Of a stretch of 64,000 nucleotides of DNA, positions 34,563 to 43,547 are shown in pieces. Source of the DNA: Edaphobacter sp. (GTDB lineage Bacteria; Acidobacteriota; Terriglobia; Terriglobales; Acidobacteriaceae). A program made the position numbers and the translations under genes. Under the pieces are notes generated by a model. It saw nothing but the letters and a program-made list of their open reading frames with translations. It was not told where the DNA came from and ran no database searches. The first letter of the stretch is position 1. The number at the start of each line of letters is the position of its first letter. Location: positions 1 through 64,000 of the forward strand of contig JAOAPB010000052.1 of NCBI GenBank assembly GCA_025462645.1, read 5' to 3'.

Positions 34563-34594
34563 GCAGGAAGAGTTGTTCGTACAACGCTCGTAGC

Positions 34595-35554
34595 TTAAGC
34601 CTGAGCCTGCGGCTCCGTGGCCAGACCCTTCGTCTCCGCTAGTGGAGCGCCAGTCTTCAGCTTCGAACTCGTTACGAGAAATACCGCCAACAGAATCGCC
34701 GCCATCCCCACATATTCAATCGCAATAAATCGCTCATGCAGGAAAATCGCGCCCAGGATCACGGCGACAATGGGATTGATGTAGGCGTAGGTCGCCACCT
34801 TCGCTACCGGCACATGCTCCAGCAGATAGATGTAGGCCGTATAGCCGATGAGCGAGCCAAAGGTCACTAGATAAAGAATGGAAGACCATGCCTGTATGCC
34901 CCATTGCCCCTCGCGGTAGCCGCCAGCCAGCAGCATCACGCATGCGTTGAACAGTCCTGCGAACACCATCTCCCACGCGGCTGCAACAAAGGGGCTGACG
35001 GGTAGCTTGGAGCGCCGCGACAGGATCGATCCCGCCGTCCATGAAAATGCGCAACCCAAAGCCACGGCAGCGCCAAGTAGCTGGCGCGTATCTCCATGCA
35101 TGCCGTCGAGCAATCCGGGCCAGAGGAGCACGATTAATCCTGCAAAGCCAATTCCTATGCCGAACCAGCCCTTTGTGCGAAGGCCCTCGCCGTTTGGCAG
35201 AAGCGCCTCAAAGACGGCGACGTAGAGCGGAATGACGGCAATGATCAGCGCTGCGAGGCCACTTGAAAGATACTGCTCGCACCACACCAGACCCATGTTG
35301 CCGCCGCCTAACATCAGGACTCCAATGGCGGCGAGCAGGCCGAACTCTCGTCGCGTAAGTCGCAAACTCAGTCCGCGCAGGGCGCAGATCGCCAGCATTA
35401 ACGGCCCTGCGATCAGAAACCGCACGCTTGCCAGGACGAATGGCGGCAGCACCTCCACACCGAACCGTATGGCGACATACGTCGAGCCCCAGAAGAAGTA
35501 CACGCAGCCAAACGCAAGCAGGATGCGGGTTGTGTGGGAGGAGCGAGAAGGCAT
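34595..35554 (-). CDS. EamA-family transporter (YedA-like)
   Basis: 319 residues, ten predicted helices. The opening LLAFGCVYFFWGSTYVAIRFGVE and the GGNMGLVWCEQYLSSGLAALI segment are typical of the YedA/drug-metabolite exporter branch. The last helix ends VFLVTSSKLKTG. It likely effluxes small hydrophobic or amino-acid-like compounds. Convergent with the marR-pirin operon across its terminator. Confidence 0.87.
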   Translation of the reverse strand: MPSRSSHTTRILLAFGCVYFFWGSTYVAIRFGVEVLPPFVLASVRFLIAGPLMLAICALRGLSLRLTRREFGLLAAIGVLMLGGGNMGLVWCEQYLSSGLAALIIAVIPLYVAVFEALLPNGEGLRTKGWFGIGIGFAGLIVLLWPGLLDGMHGDTRQLLGAAVALGCAFSWTAGSILSRRSKLPVSPFVAAAWEMVFAGLFNACVMLLAGGYREGQWGIQAWSSILYLVTFGSLIGYTAYIYLLEHVPVAKVATYAYINPIVAVILGAIFLHERFIAIEYVGMAAILLAVFLVTSSKLKTGAPLAETKGLATEPQAQA

Positions 35555-35625
35555 ATGCCATGGTATCCGCTTCCGGGTGCATGGGCGCGTTGCCTTCGGA
35601 GGGAGAGCCGGACTACGATATCTTC

Positions 35626-36300
35626 ATGTTGTCCCGGTACGCAGCACTCTTATTGCTCCTCTTCTCTACAGGTGTTTTCTCGCACACGTCCGCTCAATCC
35701 GAGTCTCACACTCCGAAGATCTTTCGCGATAAAGCCCTGGGGATTACCTACTCTTACCCTAGCCAGTTCATTGCAGAGACCCTCGCGGTACCCGCAAGTG
35801 CGGAGCCCGCCGCACCGCAGTGCGCCCGATCGACTCTATCGGCTGGATTCACCAACACTATGGGCAGCACTGTTTTTGTCCTCTCAACCATCGACAACGC
35901 TTGTCCGGGTGTTCTAAACGCAGCGCAGCAACATCTTGGTTCTTTCACGCGGGAGCAGATACTACGTCAGATGAAGCCGTATGGCACTCCAGTGATTACG
36001 CATGAGCCGATCCGCTATGCCATCGATGGGCACCCTGCCGCCATCACTCTGGCCACGGCCGAGCCTGACGAAGTACAGGCTGGCAAGGCTCCCAAGACTA
36101 CGTACGCCGCCAAAGCCTGCTGGCTGCGAGAGATTCCTGTAAAAGGCGGAAAGTCCAGTTCCGCCGAGGCGACGCAGCGTATCCTCTGCTTCGACTTCAC
36201 CACGCAGCGACAGGATCTGCTCCTGTCTATGCTCGCCTTCACCGTCCAGTTCGAGGAGCGGCCAACGCAGTCCCTGGTGCCTGGGAGTGTTCTTCGGTAG
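35626..36300 (+). CDS. Secreted protein of unknown function
   Basis: 224 residues from ATG 35626, chosen because the signal peptide MLSRYAALLLLLFSTGVFSHTSAQ starts there. The frame upstream overlaps the transporter's start region and is rejected. The mature domain begins FRDKALGITYSYPSQFIA, a beta-strand pattern seen in other acidobacterial secreted proteins. It has several Cys (C-x8-S, ACWLREIP, ILCFDF) that could form disulfides. No enzyme motif recognised. After its stop at 36298-36300, the next 330 bp to 36630 show no gene I can support. Confidence 0.65.
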   Translation: MLSRYAALLLLLFSTGVFSHTSAQSESHTPKIFRDKALGITYSYPSQFIAETLAVPASAEPAAPQCARSTLSAGFTNTMGSTVFVLSTIDNACPGVLNAAQQHLGSFTREQILRQMKPYGTPVITHEPIRYAIDGHPAAITLATAEPDEVQAGKAPKTTYAAKACWLREIPVKGGKSSSAEATQRILCFDFTTQRQDLLLSMLAFTVQFEERPTQSLVPGSVLR

Positions 36301-36630
36301 GGGCTCTGCGCTATACTCAGCGGCACCAGGCGGAGCTTGCAATGAAGCGTATTTTTTCACTTCAAGCCGATCAGATCCATAGAGCCGACGACGCAGGGTG
36401 CTGTTCCAGGATATCGACACGTCAGATGTCGAGCGGGTATCTCTGCGTGCTGCCTACCCACACGCGACCTAGTCTCTTCGCCGATTAGCGCACTCTCCTG
36501 CTCCAGCCCGACGAAGATTCCGCCTCCAGCGAAAGCCGTCTCCACTGCATCATGCGGCGGAGACGGGTCCTTGCAGGGACGCTACGAACGGCCCTTCTAC
36601 TTACCCGCTGCCAATTAAGGAGAGACAGGT

Positions 36631-38019
36631 ATGAGCACTCTGACTCAAGAGCACAGCCGTATCGCTACCGAAGCCACGCATGCCGAGTTTGGCCCCAAGC
36701 TGAAGGGCGCTATTCCTGGCCCGCTCGCACAGAAGATCGTCGCCGACGATGACCGATTGATCTCGCCCAGCTACACCCGCAGCTATCCTCTGGTCGTCAA
36801 ACGCGGCCGCGGCCTGCGCATCGAAGATGTTGACAGCAATGTGTTTCTGGACTTCGCCGCGGGTATCGCCGTTAACTCTACCGGTCATTGTCATCCTGAG
36901 GTCGTCCAGGCGATTCAGGATCAGGCGGGAGAGCTGCTGCACATGTCGGGCACCGACTTCTACTACGAGCATATGGTCCAACTTGCCGAACGGCTCAGCG
37001 CGGTCGCGCCCATGCCCGGCCCGCACAGGTTCTACTATGGAAACTCCGGGGCCGAGGCTGTAGAGTGCGCCATGAAGCTGGCTCGCTATCATACTGGCCG
37101 CCAGAACATCATCAGCTTCTTCGGGGCCTTTCACGGCCGGACGATGGGCGCGTTATCGTTGACCGGCTCGAAGCCGCAGCAGAAGCGCAGGTTTGCTCCC
37201 TTCGTTCCTGGTGTGCACCATATCCGCTATCCCTATGCGTATCGTGGCTGCTCGGGAGGGGTGCAGGAGCAGGAGGCATTTGCACTCGAGTGCGCGCGCT
37301 ATATCGAAGAGAAGCTCTTCAAGACGATCCTTCCACCGGAGGAGGTTGCCGCGATCATTCTCGAGCCGATTCAGGGAGAGGGTGGCTACGTCGTTGCTCC
37401 CGATAACTTTCTGCATGAGATCCGTCGCATCTGCGACCGCCACGGCATCCTGATGATCGCCGATGAGGTGCAGTCCGGCGCGGGCAGAACGGGGAAGTGG
37501 TGGGCCATCGAACACTCTGGCGTAAAGCCCGATATCGTTTGCAGCGCCAAGGGTATCGCCTCGGGCATGCCGCTCGGCATTTGCATGGCCAAGGCGGAGA
37601 TTATGGATTGGGCTCCCGGTTCTCACGCCAGCACGTTTGGCGGTAACCCTGTGTGCATCGCCGCAGCGCTCGCGACTATGGACGTCATTCAACGGGAGGG
37701 CCTGCAGAACGCTGCCACTGTGGGCACGAAGATGCTGGAGCGCCTGCGCACCTGGATTGCGAAGCATCCCGCGGTAGGGGACATCCGGGGACGCGGCTTG
37801 ATGATCGGCGTTGAGCTCGTCAAGGATCAGCAGACTCGTCAGCCTGCCGTGGCCATGCGGGATCGTGTGGTTGCGCTTGCCTTTGAACGCGGGCTCCTGA
37901 TCCTCGGTTGCGGCGAAACCAGCATTCGCTTGTGCCCACCGCTCATCGTCAAACAGCAGGAGGCCGATGTCGCTCTCGATATTCTGGAGGAGTGCATCGT
38001 GCTTGCTGCAAATGACTAG
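36631..38019 (+). CDS. Class III aminotransferase (4-aminobutyrate / acetylornithine family)
   Basis: 462 residues. The PLP lysine lies in CSAKGIASGMPLG. Other family blocks are FLDFAAGIAVNSTGHCHPEVV, YYGNSGAEAVECAMKLARYHTGR, FFGAFHGRTMGALSLTGSK, EPIQGEGGYVVAPDNFL and ADEVQSGAGRTGKWWAIEH. These match GabT or ArgD-type omega-aminotransferases; the exact substrate (GABA, ornithine or another omega-amine) cannot be told. AGGAG precedes ATG 36631. A bidirectional terminator follows. Confidence 0.87.
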   Translation: MSTLTQEHSRIATEATHAEFGPKLKGAIPGPLAQKIVADDDRLISPSYTRSYPLVVKRGRGLRIEDVDSNVFLDFAAGIAVNSTGHCHPEVVQAIQDQAGELLHMSGTDFYYEHMVQLAERLSAVAPMPGPHRFYYGNSGAEAVECAMKLARYHTGRQNIISFFGAFHGRTMGALSLTGSKPQQKRRFAPFVPGVHHIRYPYAYRGCSGGVQEQEAFALECARYIEEKLFKTILPPEEVAAIILEPIQGEGGYVVAPDNFLHEIRRICDRHGILMIADEVQSGAGRTGKWWAIEHSGVKPDIVCSAKGIASGMPLGICMAKAEIMDWAPGSHASTFGGNPVCIAAALATMDVIQREGLQNAATVGTKMLERLRTWIAKHPAVGDIRGRGLMIGVELVKDQQTRQPAVAMRDRVVALAFERGLLILGCGETSIRLCPPLIVKQQEADVALDILEECIVLAAND

Positions 38020-38028
38020 GGACCCAAT

Positions 38029-38070
38029 AAAAGCGGGCGTCGACAGATATCTGCCGACGCCCGCTTTTTT
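38029..38070 (+). terminator. Bidirectional intrinsic terminator
   Basis: AAAAGCGGGCGTCG (38029-38042) pairs with CGACGCCCGCTTTT (38055-38068), followed by T. The A-run on the left arm lets it serve the convergent TonB receptor on the minus strand as well as the aminotransferase on the plus strand. Confidence 0.9.
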
Positions 38071-38082
38071 CTGCTGCAGCTG

Positions 38083-40674
38083 TTAGAAGTTCAAAGTGAT
38101 CTGTGCGCTCACCGTCCGGGGCGAGACAAAGTGGGTTCCGCTGAAGGTCGACAGGAAGTTATACAGCGCATACTTATTCGTTACGTTCACTGCGGTTATG
38201 CTTAGGTTGGTCTTCAGGTGATCGCGTTGCAGGATGTTATCCCAACCGGCGGCCATGTCGAACATGGTGCGCGGAGCTACGCGGGGAGGATTGCGATCGT
38301 CGTTCTCCGTGCCGGGCTTGGGCAGGGAGAGCAGCGGTGACGAAAGCTGTCCGGTTGGGCAACTGGTCAAAGGTGCCGAGAGCGATGCCTGCACGCCAGC
38401 GCAGCGCAGAAGAATCTGCGACTGCTGATCCGCTGTCAGGTAGGTGAGATCGGTCGGATTTTTTCCATCATCGATGGGTGCGTTGCCGGCCACCAGGCCA
38501 CTCTCGTACCGCCAAGTGATGCCGTACCACGGAAGTTTTGGTTTTGGCTGGTACTGCAGGTGCGTCGACTGCTGGAAGGCCTGGTCGTGGTCGATGCGGA
38601 AGGGAGCCGAGCTTGACGTGTTCGGATTATTGAACAGAATGCCTCCGACTTCCGGTCCGAAGAAGCGTGAGCGCGTATGTCCCAGCACGGCATAAGCAGA
38701 GATGCCATGAGTCTCCGGGACGGTTACCTTGATGCCAAAGCCGTCGATCTTGGACTTCTTCCACTGGATGGGGAAGGCAAGTGGCGTATTGAGCACGATA
38801 TCGAAGTCGTAGTCGCGGTCGGTGTACTTCCAGAAATATTCACCATTGACGACCAGGTGTTTGCCGAAGCCCTGCTCAAACCCGGCGTCGTACTGGCTGC
38901 GGCTCGCGGGCTTCAACGGAACGGCGCCAAAGCCTGCTCCTTCGAGTCCGCCAACACCGGTCGAACTGGAGACGATCAGGTTCTCGTTATAAGGCGTCAG
39001 GAAGAGTTTTCCATAGCCCAAACGCAGAACCGTGTTGGTCTTCTTCACGTTGTAGGTTCCACCGAGCCGGGGTTGTGCCATCGAGCGACGGCTAAGGCCG
39101 TTGTAGTTATCGAAACGGCCTCCGATGAGGAATGACCAGTTCTTCCACACGATATTGTCTTGTAGATAGATAGCCTCCTGCTTAATATCAGTGTGGCCAT
39201 TGAAGTTGTAGAGGGAGCCTCCACGCGTCAGGTCAAACGGAGCAGTTCCCGCGTTGTAGTTGGAGTTTGGGGTGTCGCCTTGCGGGCAATTATTCGGATC
39301 GTTGGCATTGGGATCCGGGCTGCCATCGGCGTTCAGGCAGGGTGCGTTGAAGGTGGGATCGGTGATGCCAAGCGAGAAGCCCTCGTGTAGGAACGTGTGG
39401 TAGAACATCGCTCCTGCCTTGAAGGTATTGATCCCGCGAGCGTAGCTGTAGTCCACCTTGAATCCAGCATTTTGTAGACGCCGGGACTGTGCCAGTGTCG
39501 CTGGTGTATCGCTCAAGGCGTTCTTGCTGGGATAGTAGTGAAAGTTGTCCTGCCGCAGATAAGGGTTCACTGAGAGCAGGCTGTTCGCGCTGATGATGTG
39601 AGTCCACGAGGGGGAGACGTTATAGCTCAGGATCTTTCCCCGCTGATCCTGCCCGGCTTGCTGCTGGTCGTACTGGTTCGGGTTCTGGAACCAGCTGCGC
39701 GAGAGGCCGAGATTCAGCTGGAATGAGTCCGCAAGGTTTGGACGGTAGTCGATGCGATCGAAGAAGTTCTCGTTGTTGCCGTGCGCGTGGATGGGGCGGT
39801 ACTCCGGCGTATCAAGATAACGTCCGCTATCTATGGCATCAAAGGTGGCAAAGTTGCCGTAGCGCTGCGTTCCGAAGCCTAGGGCGGCGCTTCCGATCCC
39901 CGTACCAAACGAGCCGTAGCCCAGCGAGAGCGATCCGGTCGGGTGCGGGAGACCAAGTCCCGAGCGTGTCGTCGTCTGTACCACAAGCGAAGCTTTATCC
40001 CCGTACTCCGGTGGAGCTATCCCGTTGATCACGTTGATCGACTGAATCGCATTCACGGAGAGTTGGTTGCCAAAGACGCGGCTCTGCTGGTCGCTCACCG
40101 GCTGTCCGTCGATGGAGTAGGTGGTGTCGGCGTGCTCGCCCATCGGGTGAAACAGACCGTTAGAGTCAGACGCGATGCCTGGCGTACTCAAAGTAACCAG
40201 GGAACTGAGGGGAGCATTTGTGCTCTCCGATGGGAGCTTCGCGAATAGATTGCGATCGACTGCGGACGCGGAGGTCGGGTCACCGTTCACCATGTCCTCG
40301 GCCTCGGCTTCAACAGTAACTGTCTGCTCGTTGTTGCCTACCGCTAACCGAAAATCAACTGTGGTGCTGGCAGCGGAGCGGATGATCGTGTCCTGTGCCG
40401 CAGGCTGAAAGCCCTTTGCGGTGACGGACACATGATAGCGGTTGAATGGAAGATTGTTGAAACGGTATTGACCGCCGGCGTCCGTTTGAGCCGTCTGCGC
40501 GTGACCGCTGATCGGGCTCAGCACTTTCACCGTTGCATTGGCGATGACGGCGCCTGTAGCATCCGTCACCGTACCTGCGACATTGCCGGACGTTCCCTGC
40601 GCCACCGCGCCGGTCACCAGCAAAATCAGGGAGAAGACGAACAAAGTAAGTCGAGTGGAGATAGGCCTGCTCAT
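38083..40674 (-). CDS. TonB-dependent receptor with N-terminal carboxypeptidase-regulatory domain (Oar-like)
   Basis: 863 residues. A signal peptide (LTLFVFSLILLVTGAVAQ) is followed by a carboxypeptidase-regulatory-like domain (GNVAGTVTDATGAVIANATV, about 30-110), the plug (about 120-240: TYSIDGQPVSDQQ), and an outer-membrane barrel that ends in the C-terminal aromatic VSAQITLNF. This layout is abundant in acidobacteria, where such receptors import glycans or siderophores and transport oligosaccharides. No TonB or SusD-like partner is adjacent. The gene is convergent with the aminotransferase. Confidence 0.9.
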   Translation of the reverse strand: MSRPISTRLTLFVFSLILLVTGAVAQGTSGNVAGTVTDATGAVIANATVKVLSPISGHAQTAQTDAGGQYRFNNLPFNRYHVSVTAKGFQPAAQDTIIRSAASTTVDFRLAVGNNEQTVTVEAEAEDMVNGDPTSASAVDRNLFAKLPSESTNAPLSSLVTLSTPGIASDSNGLFHPMGEHADTTYSIDGQPVSDQQSRVFGNQLSVNAIQSINVINGIAPPEYGDKASLVVQTTTRSGLGLPHPTGSLSLGYGSFGTGIGSAALGFGTQRYGNFATFDAIDSGRYLDTPEYRPIHAHGNNENFFDRIDYRPNLADSFQLNLGLSRSWFQNPNQYDQQQAGQDQRGKILSYNVSPSWTHIISANSLLSVNPYLRQDNFHYYPSKNALSDTPATLAQSRRLQNAGFKVDYSYARGINTFKAGAMFYHTFLHEGFSLGITDPTFNAPCLNADGSPDPNANDPNNCPQGDTPNSNYNAGTAPFDLTRGGSLYNFNGHTDIKQEAIYLQDNIVWKNWSFLIGGRFDNYNGLSRRSMAQPRLGGTYNVKKTNTVLRLGYGKLFLTPYNENLIVSSSTGVGGLEGAGFGAVPLKPASRSQYDAGFEQGFGKHLVVNGEYFWKYTDRDYDFDIVLNTPLAFPIQWKKSKIDGFGIKVTVPETHGISAYAVLGHTRSRFFGPEVGGILFNNPNTSSSAPFRIDHDQAFQQSTHLQYQPKPKLPWYGITWRYESGLVAGNAPIDDGKNPTDLTYLTADQQSQILLRCAGVQASLSAPLTSCPTGQLSSPLLSLPKPGTENDDRNPPRVAPRTMFDMAAGWDNILQRDHLKTNLSITAVNVTNKYALYNFLSTFSGTHFVSPRTVSAQITLNF

Positions 40675-40811
40675 AGTAAGGGGTAACTCCTGTCGAGCTC
40701 AAAAGAGCATCGTGCTGAAAAAGCGCGGTCTCCATGCCGGAAGAGGCACGGAATTACAGTACGGCAGATTTTTAGATTGCTCTAAAGCTTCCTGACGCCT
40801 GCAACAAGAAG

Positions 40812-41195
40812 CTAAGCGCGGTTCTGGTCAGCAGGAGGAGGACGGCTGGCCATCTCGAATCGCCACCGGAAGATTCTTTCTGCATCCGCTGCGACAGAGT
40901 CCAGGGCCTGAATCTGCAGCATTGGCTCGGGAGCGGTATGCAGCGCCATCGGCATCGCCGAATGCATCGCCACGCAGAGCGGGCAATGGTCGTCGGGAGC
41001 GGGGCTGTTACGTGAATTCTGCTTCAGGAAAGAGAATTCAGCGTGCGTATGGGACACCTGTGCTGTACTCATAACGCAGACCACAAACAGACACACAATC
41101 GCAATCAGCCGCAGCCATAGGGGGCGCCGCTGATCATCGTGTCCGCGTTGGAAAAAGCTCTGCATTGATTTCAGGTACTCTATCTTATTTAGCAT
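40812..41195 (-). CDS. Small membrane/periplasmic protein with Cys/His motif (DUF2946-like)
   Basis: About 127 residues from ATG 41195; ATG 41165 is possible. One membrane helix (LWLRLIAIVCLFVVCVM, about 26-42) is followed by SHTHAEFSF and the motif DHCPLCVAMHSAMPMA, which resembles the metal-handling region of DUF2946 proteins. These are often found near copper or cobalt transport genes. It lies just upstream of the TonB receptor on the same strand (137 bp), which suggests but does not prove a role in metal uptake. Confidence 0.6.
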   Translation of the reverse strand: MLNKIEYLKSMQSFFQRGHDDQRRPLWLRLIAIVCLFVVCVMSTAQVSHTHAEFSFLKQNSRNSPAPDDHCPLCVAMHSAMPMALHTAPEPMLQIQALDSVAADAERIFRWRFEMASRPPPADQNRA

Positions 41196-41283
41196 ACTCC
41201 GATTGGCAGGCCAACCGGGCCGCAGTAGCCGGATGCATTCAGGCGCGTCTAACCGTGGTAGCACTAAACTGTCTGAATTGATC

Positions 41284-42372
41284 ATGAATAAGACGAGCTA
41301 TCTGCCCATAAAGTTTACCGCCGCCCGGTTTCTTCTCACCGCCGGATTGGTGTTCTTTGCCGCATTACCCCTCCCTGTTGCGGTTGCTCAAAGCCAGAAA
41401 CCTCTTCCCGCTCTCGACCCAGCCGCCAATCCGCATCGCACCCGACTGATCCTCAAGGACGGCAGCTATCAGGTGATCATGAGCTACAGGGTGGTCGGCA
41501 ACGTCGTCCGCTACGTCAGCGCGGAGCGCGGCGGCGCGGAGGAAGAGATTCCCTCCGCTCTGGTGGACTTCGAGGCCACTCGCCGATGGGAGAAGCAGCA
41601 TACGGCAGCCCCGGCTGAAGGAGAGAGTGGCACTGCCCAGGCTCCCGCGATCGACCCCGAACTACTGAAAGAAGAGGCTGATCGCGCCGCACTCACCCCT
41701 GAGGTGGCAAAGGATCTCCGTTTGCCCGAGCAGGACAGCGTCCTCGTTCTGGATACCTTCAGGGACACGCCGGAGCTTGTCCCGCTTGCACAGACAGATG
41801 GCGATCTCAACCGCAACACGGGTCATAACATCCTCAAAGCCGTGATCAACCCGCTGGCCAGCTCCCACCAGATCGTCCAACTCAAGGGCGAAAAATCCCC
41901 GGTCCAGCTTCATGTCGATACACCTGTCCTCTATCTGCGGCTTGGTGACGGTACACCCGCCCCCAACGGCAGCACTCCTCTCACCGTCGATACGCATGGT
42001 GCCAGCAGCAGCATGAAGGCCACGCCCAGCGGCGGCTCGCCCGACAGCCGCTACGTCATCGTTCGTGCCGACGTCCGCACCGGTGCCCGCATCATCGCCA
42101 GCTTCAAGATCAATCTTCTCGGCGGTGTTCATCAACAGGAGGACGTCGTGGAAACTACCTCCGAGATACTGCCCGGAGGCCACTGGATGAAGCTCACCCC
42201 GCGTCAGCCACTGACCTTTGGAGAGTACGCGCTCATGGAGATTATCTCGGAGAAAGAGGTCAATCTCGGCGTATGGGACTTCGGCATCCACCCAAGGGCA
42301 CCCGAAAACCGCGACATCATCAAACCCGAGCCGAAGCGCCCCCTGGCGCTGGAGCGTCGTCGGCCCGACTAG
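41284..42372 (+). CDS. Secreted protein of unknown function
   Basis: 362 residues from ATG 41284, where the signal peptide starts (MNKTSYLPIKF ... FAALPLPVAVAQ). The mature part includes HRTRLILKDGSYQVIMSYRVVG, which resembles the beginning of a small beta-barrel or SH3-like fold, and a Pro/Ala-rich linker. Its C-terminal half has LTPRQPLTFGEYALMEIISE, a segment common in acidobacterial secreted proteins of unknown function. It ends 4 bp inside the convergent diguanylate cyclase gene (42369-42372). Confidence 0.68.
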   Translation: MNKTSYLPIKFTAARFLLTAGLVFFAALPLPVAVAQSQKPLPALDPAANPHRTRLILKDGSYQVIMSYRVVGNVVRYVSAERGGAEEEIPSALVDFEATRRWEKQHTAAPAEGESGTAQAPAIDPELLKEEADRAALTPEVAKDLRLPEQDSVLVLDTFRDTPELVPLAQTDGDLNRNTGHNILKAVINPLASSHQIVQLKGEKSPVQLHVDTPVLYLRLGDGTPAPNGSTPLTVDTHGASSSMKATPSGGSPDSRYVIVRADVRTGARIIASFKINLLGGVHQQEDVVETTSEILPGGHWMKLTPRQPLTFGEYALMEIISEKEVNLGVWDFGIHPRAPENRDIIKPEPKRPLALERRRPD

Positions 42373-43451
42373 CGTGTGTTCTTCGCAGCACCCGTCAGTG
42401 CAACGCGCTCCAGCAGCAGACCCTTGCCCACGACTGCCACATTATCCCGCGTCGTTTTAGCCTCATACATCATCGTGTCCGCGGATCGCAGGATTGTAGG
42501 CACCGTGTTGCCGTCCTCCGGATAGGTTGCCAGCCCGAAGCTGCCGGAGAGACTCAGCGAGAGGCCTGCCCCTTCGAGAAAACGTGCCATTCGCAGATCT
42601 TCATAGACCTTCATCGTTGCTGCTATTCCGCCCGACTTGGTCATGCCGGGGAACAGCGCCACAAACTCATCTCCTCCATACCGGAAGGCCGAGTTGGCGG
42701 GCCCCACGGAGCGCTTCAGCAGACCGCCGGCCTCTGACAGCAGGCGACTTCCTATGAGATGTCCATGCGTATCGTTTATGGACTTGAAACGATCCAGGTC
42801 CATGAACATCAGGCTGAAGACCTTTCCCCTTCGCACCTCTTCGTCCAGCATGCTGTACAGGTGACGCGCATTGAACAGGCCGGTGACGTCATCGGTGATG
42901 GTCAACTCCTGAATCAGCGTCATCGATCGCGCATTTTGAATCGCGATCGCCGCATAGTCACAGAGAATCCGCAGGAACGAGATCGAATACTCCGACATCA
43001 GATCCAACTTGCTGTTCAGCAACTGGATAACGCCTAGCGTCTTGTTGCCGGATCTTACTGGTACGCAGGCGATTGAGTGGATATTCAGGTCCGGATGCTT
43101 ACGCGAGAAGGCAGACCACTGCGCATCGAGCGATACATCCGGAATCACCAGGGGGTTGCCGCTGGCTGCCACCCATCCAGCAACACCCTCGCCCAGAGGC
43201 ACGCGCAAGCCTTTCAGGGTGCTCGAATTCTCCCCTACGGCAATCGCGTAATACAGCTCACTGGTAGCGTCATCCACCATCAGCAGCGACCAGCGCTCCG
43301 GTCCGAAGAACTGGGCCATCTTGTCCATGATGGCTCCCAGAATCTCCTCCAGCTCCAGACTCGATGTCAGTGCCCGTGCCACATCGTGGAACACCCGGAG
43401 ATGATCCATCTGGCGGCTTTCAATCACCTCAAACTGTCGCCTATTTTTCAA
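42369..43451 (-). CDS. GAF-GGDEF diguanylate cyclase
   Basis: 360 residues. An N-terminal GAF domain (about 18-175, LEEILGAIMDKMAQFFGPERW) is joined to a GGDEF domain with the active-site loop RYGGDEFVALFP. The inhibitory I-site (RxxD upstream of the loop) is changed: the R position is Gly and the D position is Asn (VGPANSAFRYGGDEF). It should make c-di-GMP and escape product feedback. The likely start is TTG 43451, with GGGGAT upstream. It has a 4-bp convergent overlap with the secreted gene. Confidence 0.9.
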   Translation of the reverse strand: MKNRRQFEVIESRQMDHLRVFHDVARALTSSLELEEILGAIMDKMAQFFGPERWSLLMVDDATSELYYAIAVGENSSTLKGLRVPLGEGVAGWVAASGNPLVIPDVSLDAQWSAFSRKHPDLNIHSIACVPVRSGNKTLGVIQLLNSKLDLMSEYSISFLRILCDYAAIAIQNARSMTLIQELTITDDVTGLFNARHLYSMLDEEVRRGKVFSLMFMDLDRFKSINDTHGHLIGSRLLSEAGGLLKRSVGPANSAFRYGGDEFVALFPGMTKSGGIAATMKVYEDLRMARFLEGAGLSLSLSGSFGLATYPEDGNTVPTILRSADTMMYEAKTTRDNVAVVGKGLLLERVALTGAAKNTR

Positions 43452-43547
43452 AAGTCATCCCCGGAGAGCAACAATTCTTACAGTTATTCTTGTCTCTGAA
43501 AAATCAACGAGAGGGCTATTGGCGTGAAGTCGCAATAATAAGCTGTG

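Noticed and set aside
36301..36630. Possible glycine-riboswitch-like string (GGAGAG...GGCGAAGAGAC) on the minus strand, and a 62-residue ORF
   Set aside because: No second aptamer, no gene in the right orientation, and no conserved core beyond a few bases. I see no gene in this gap.
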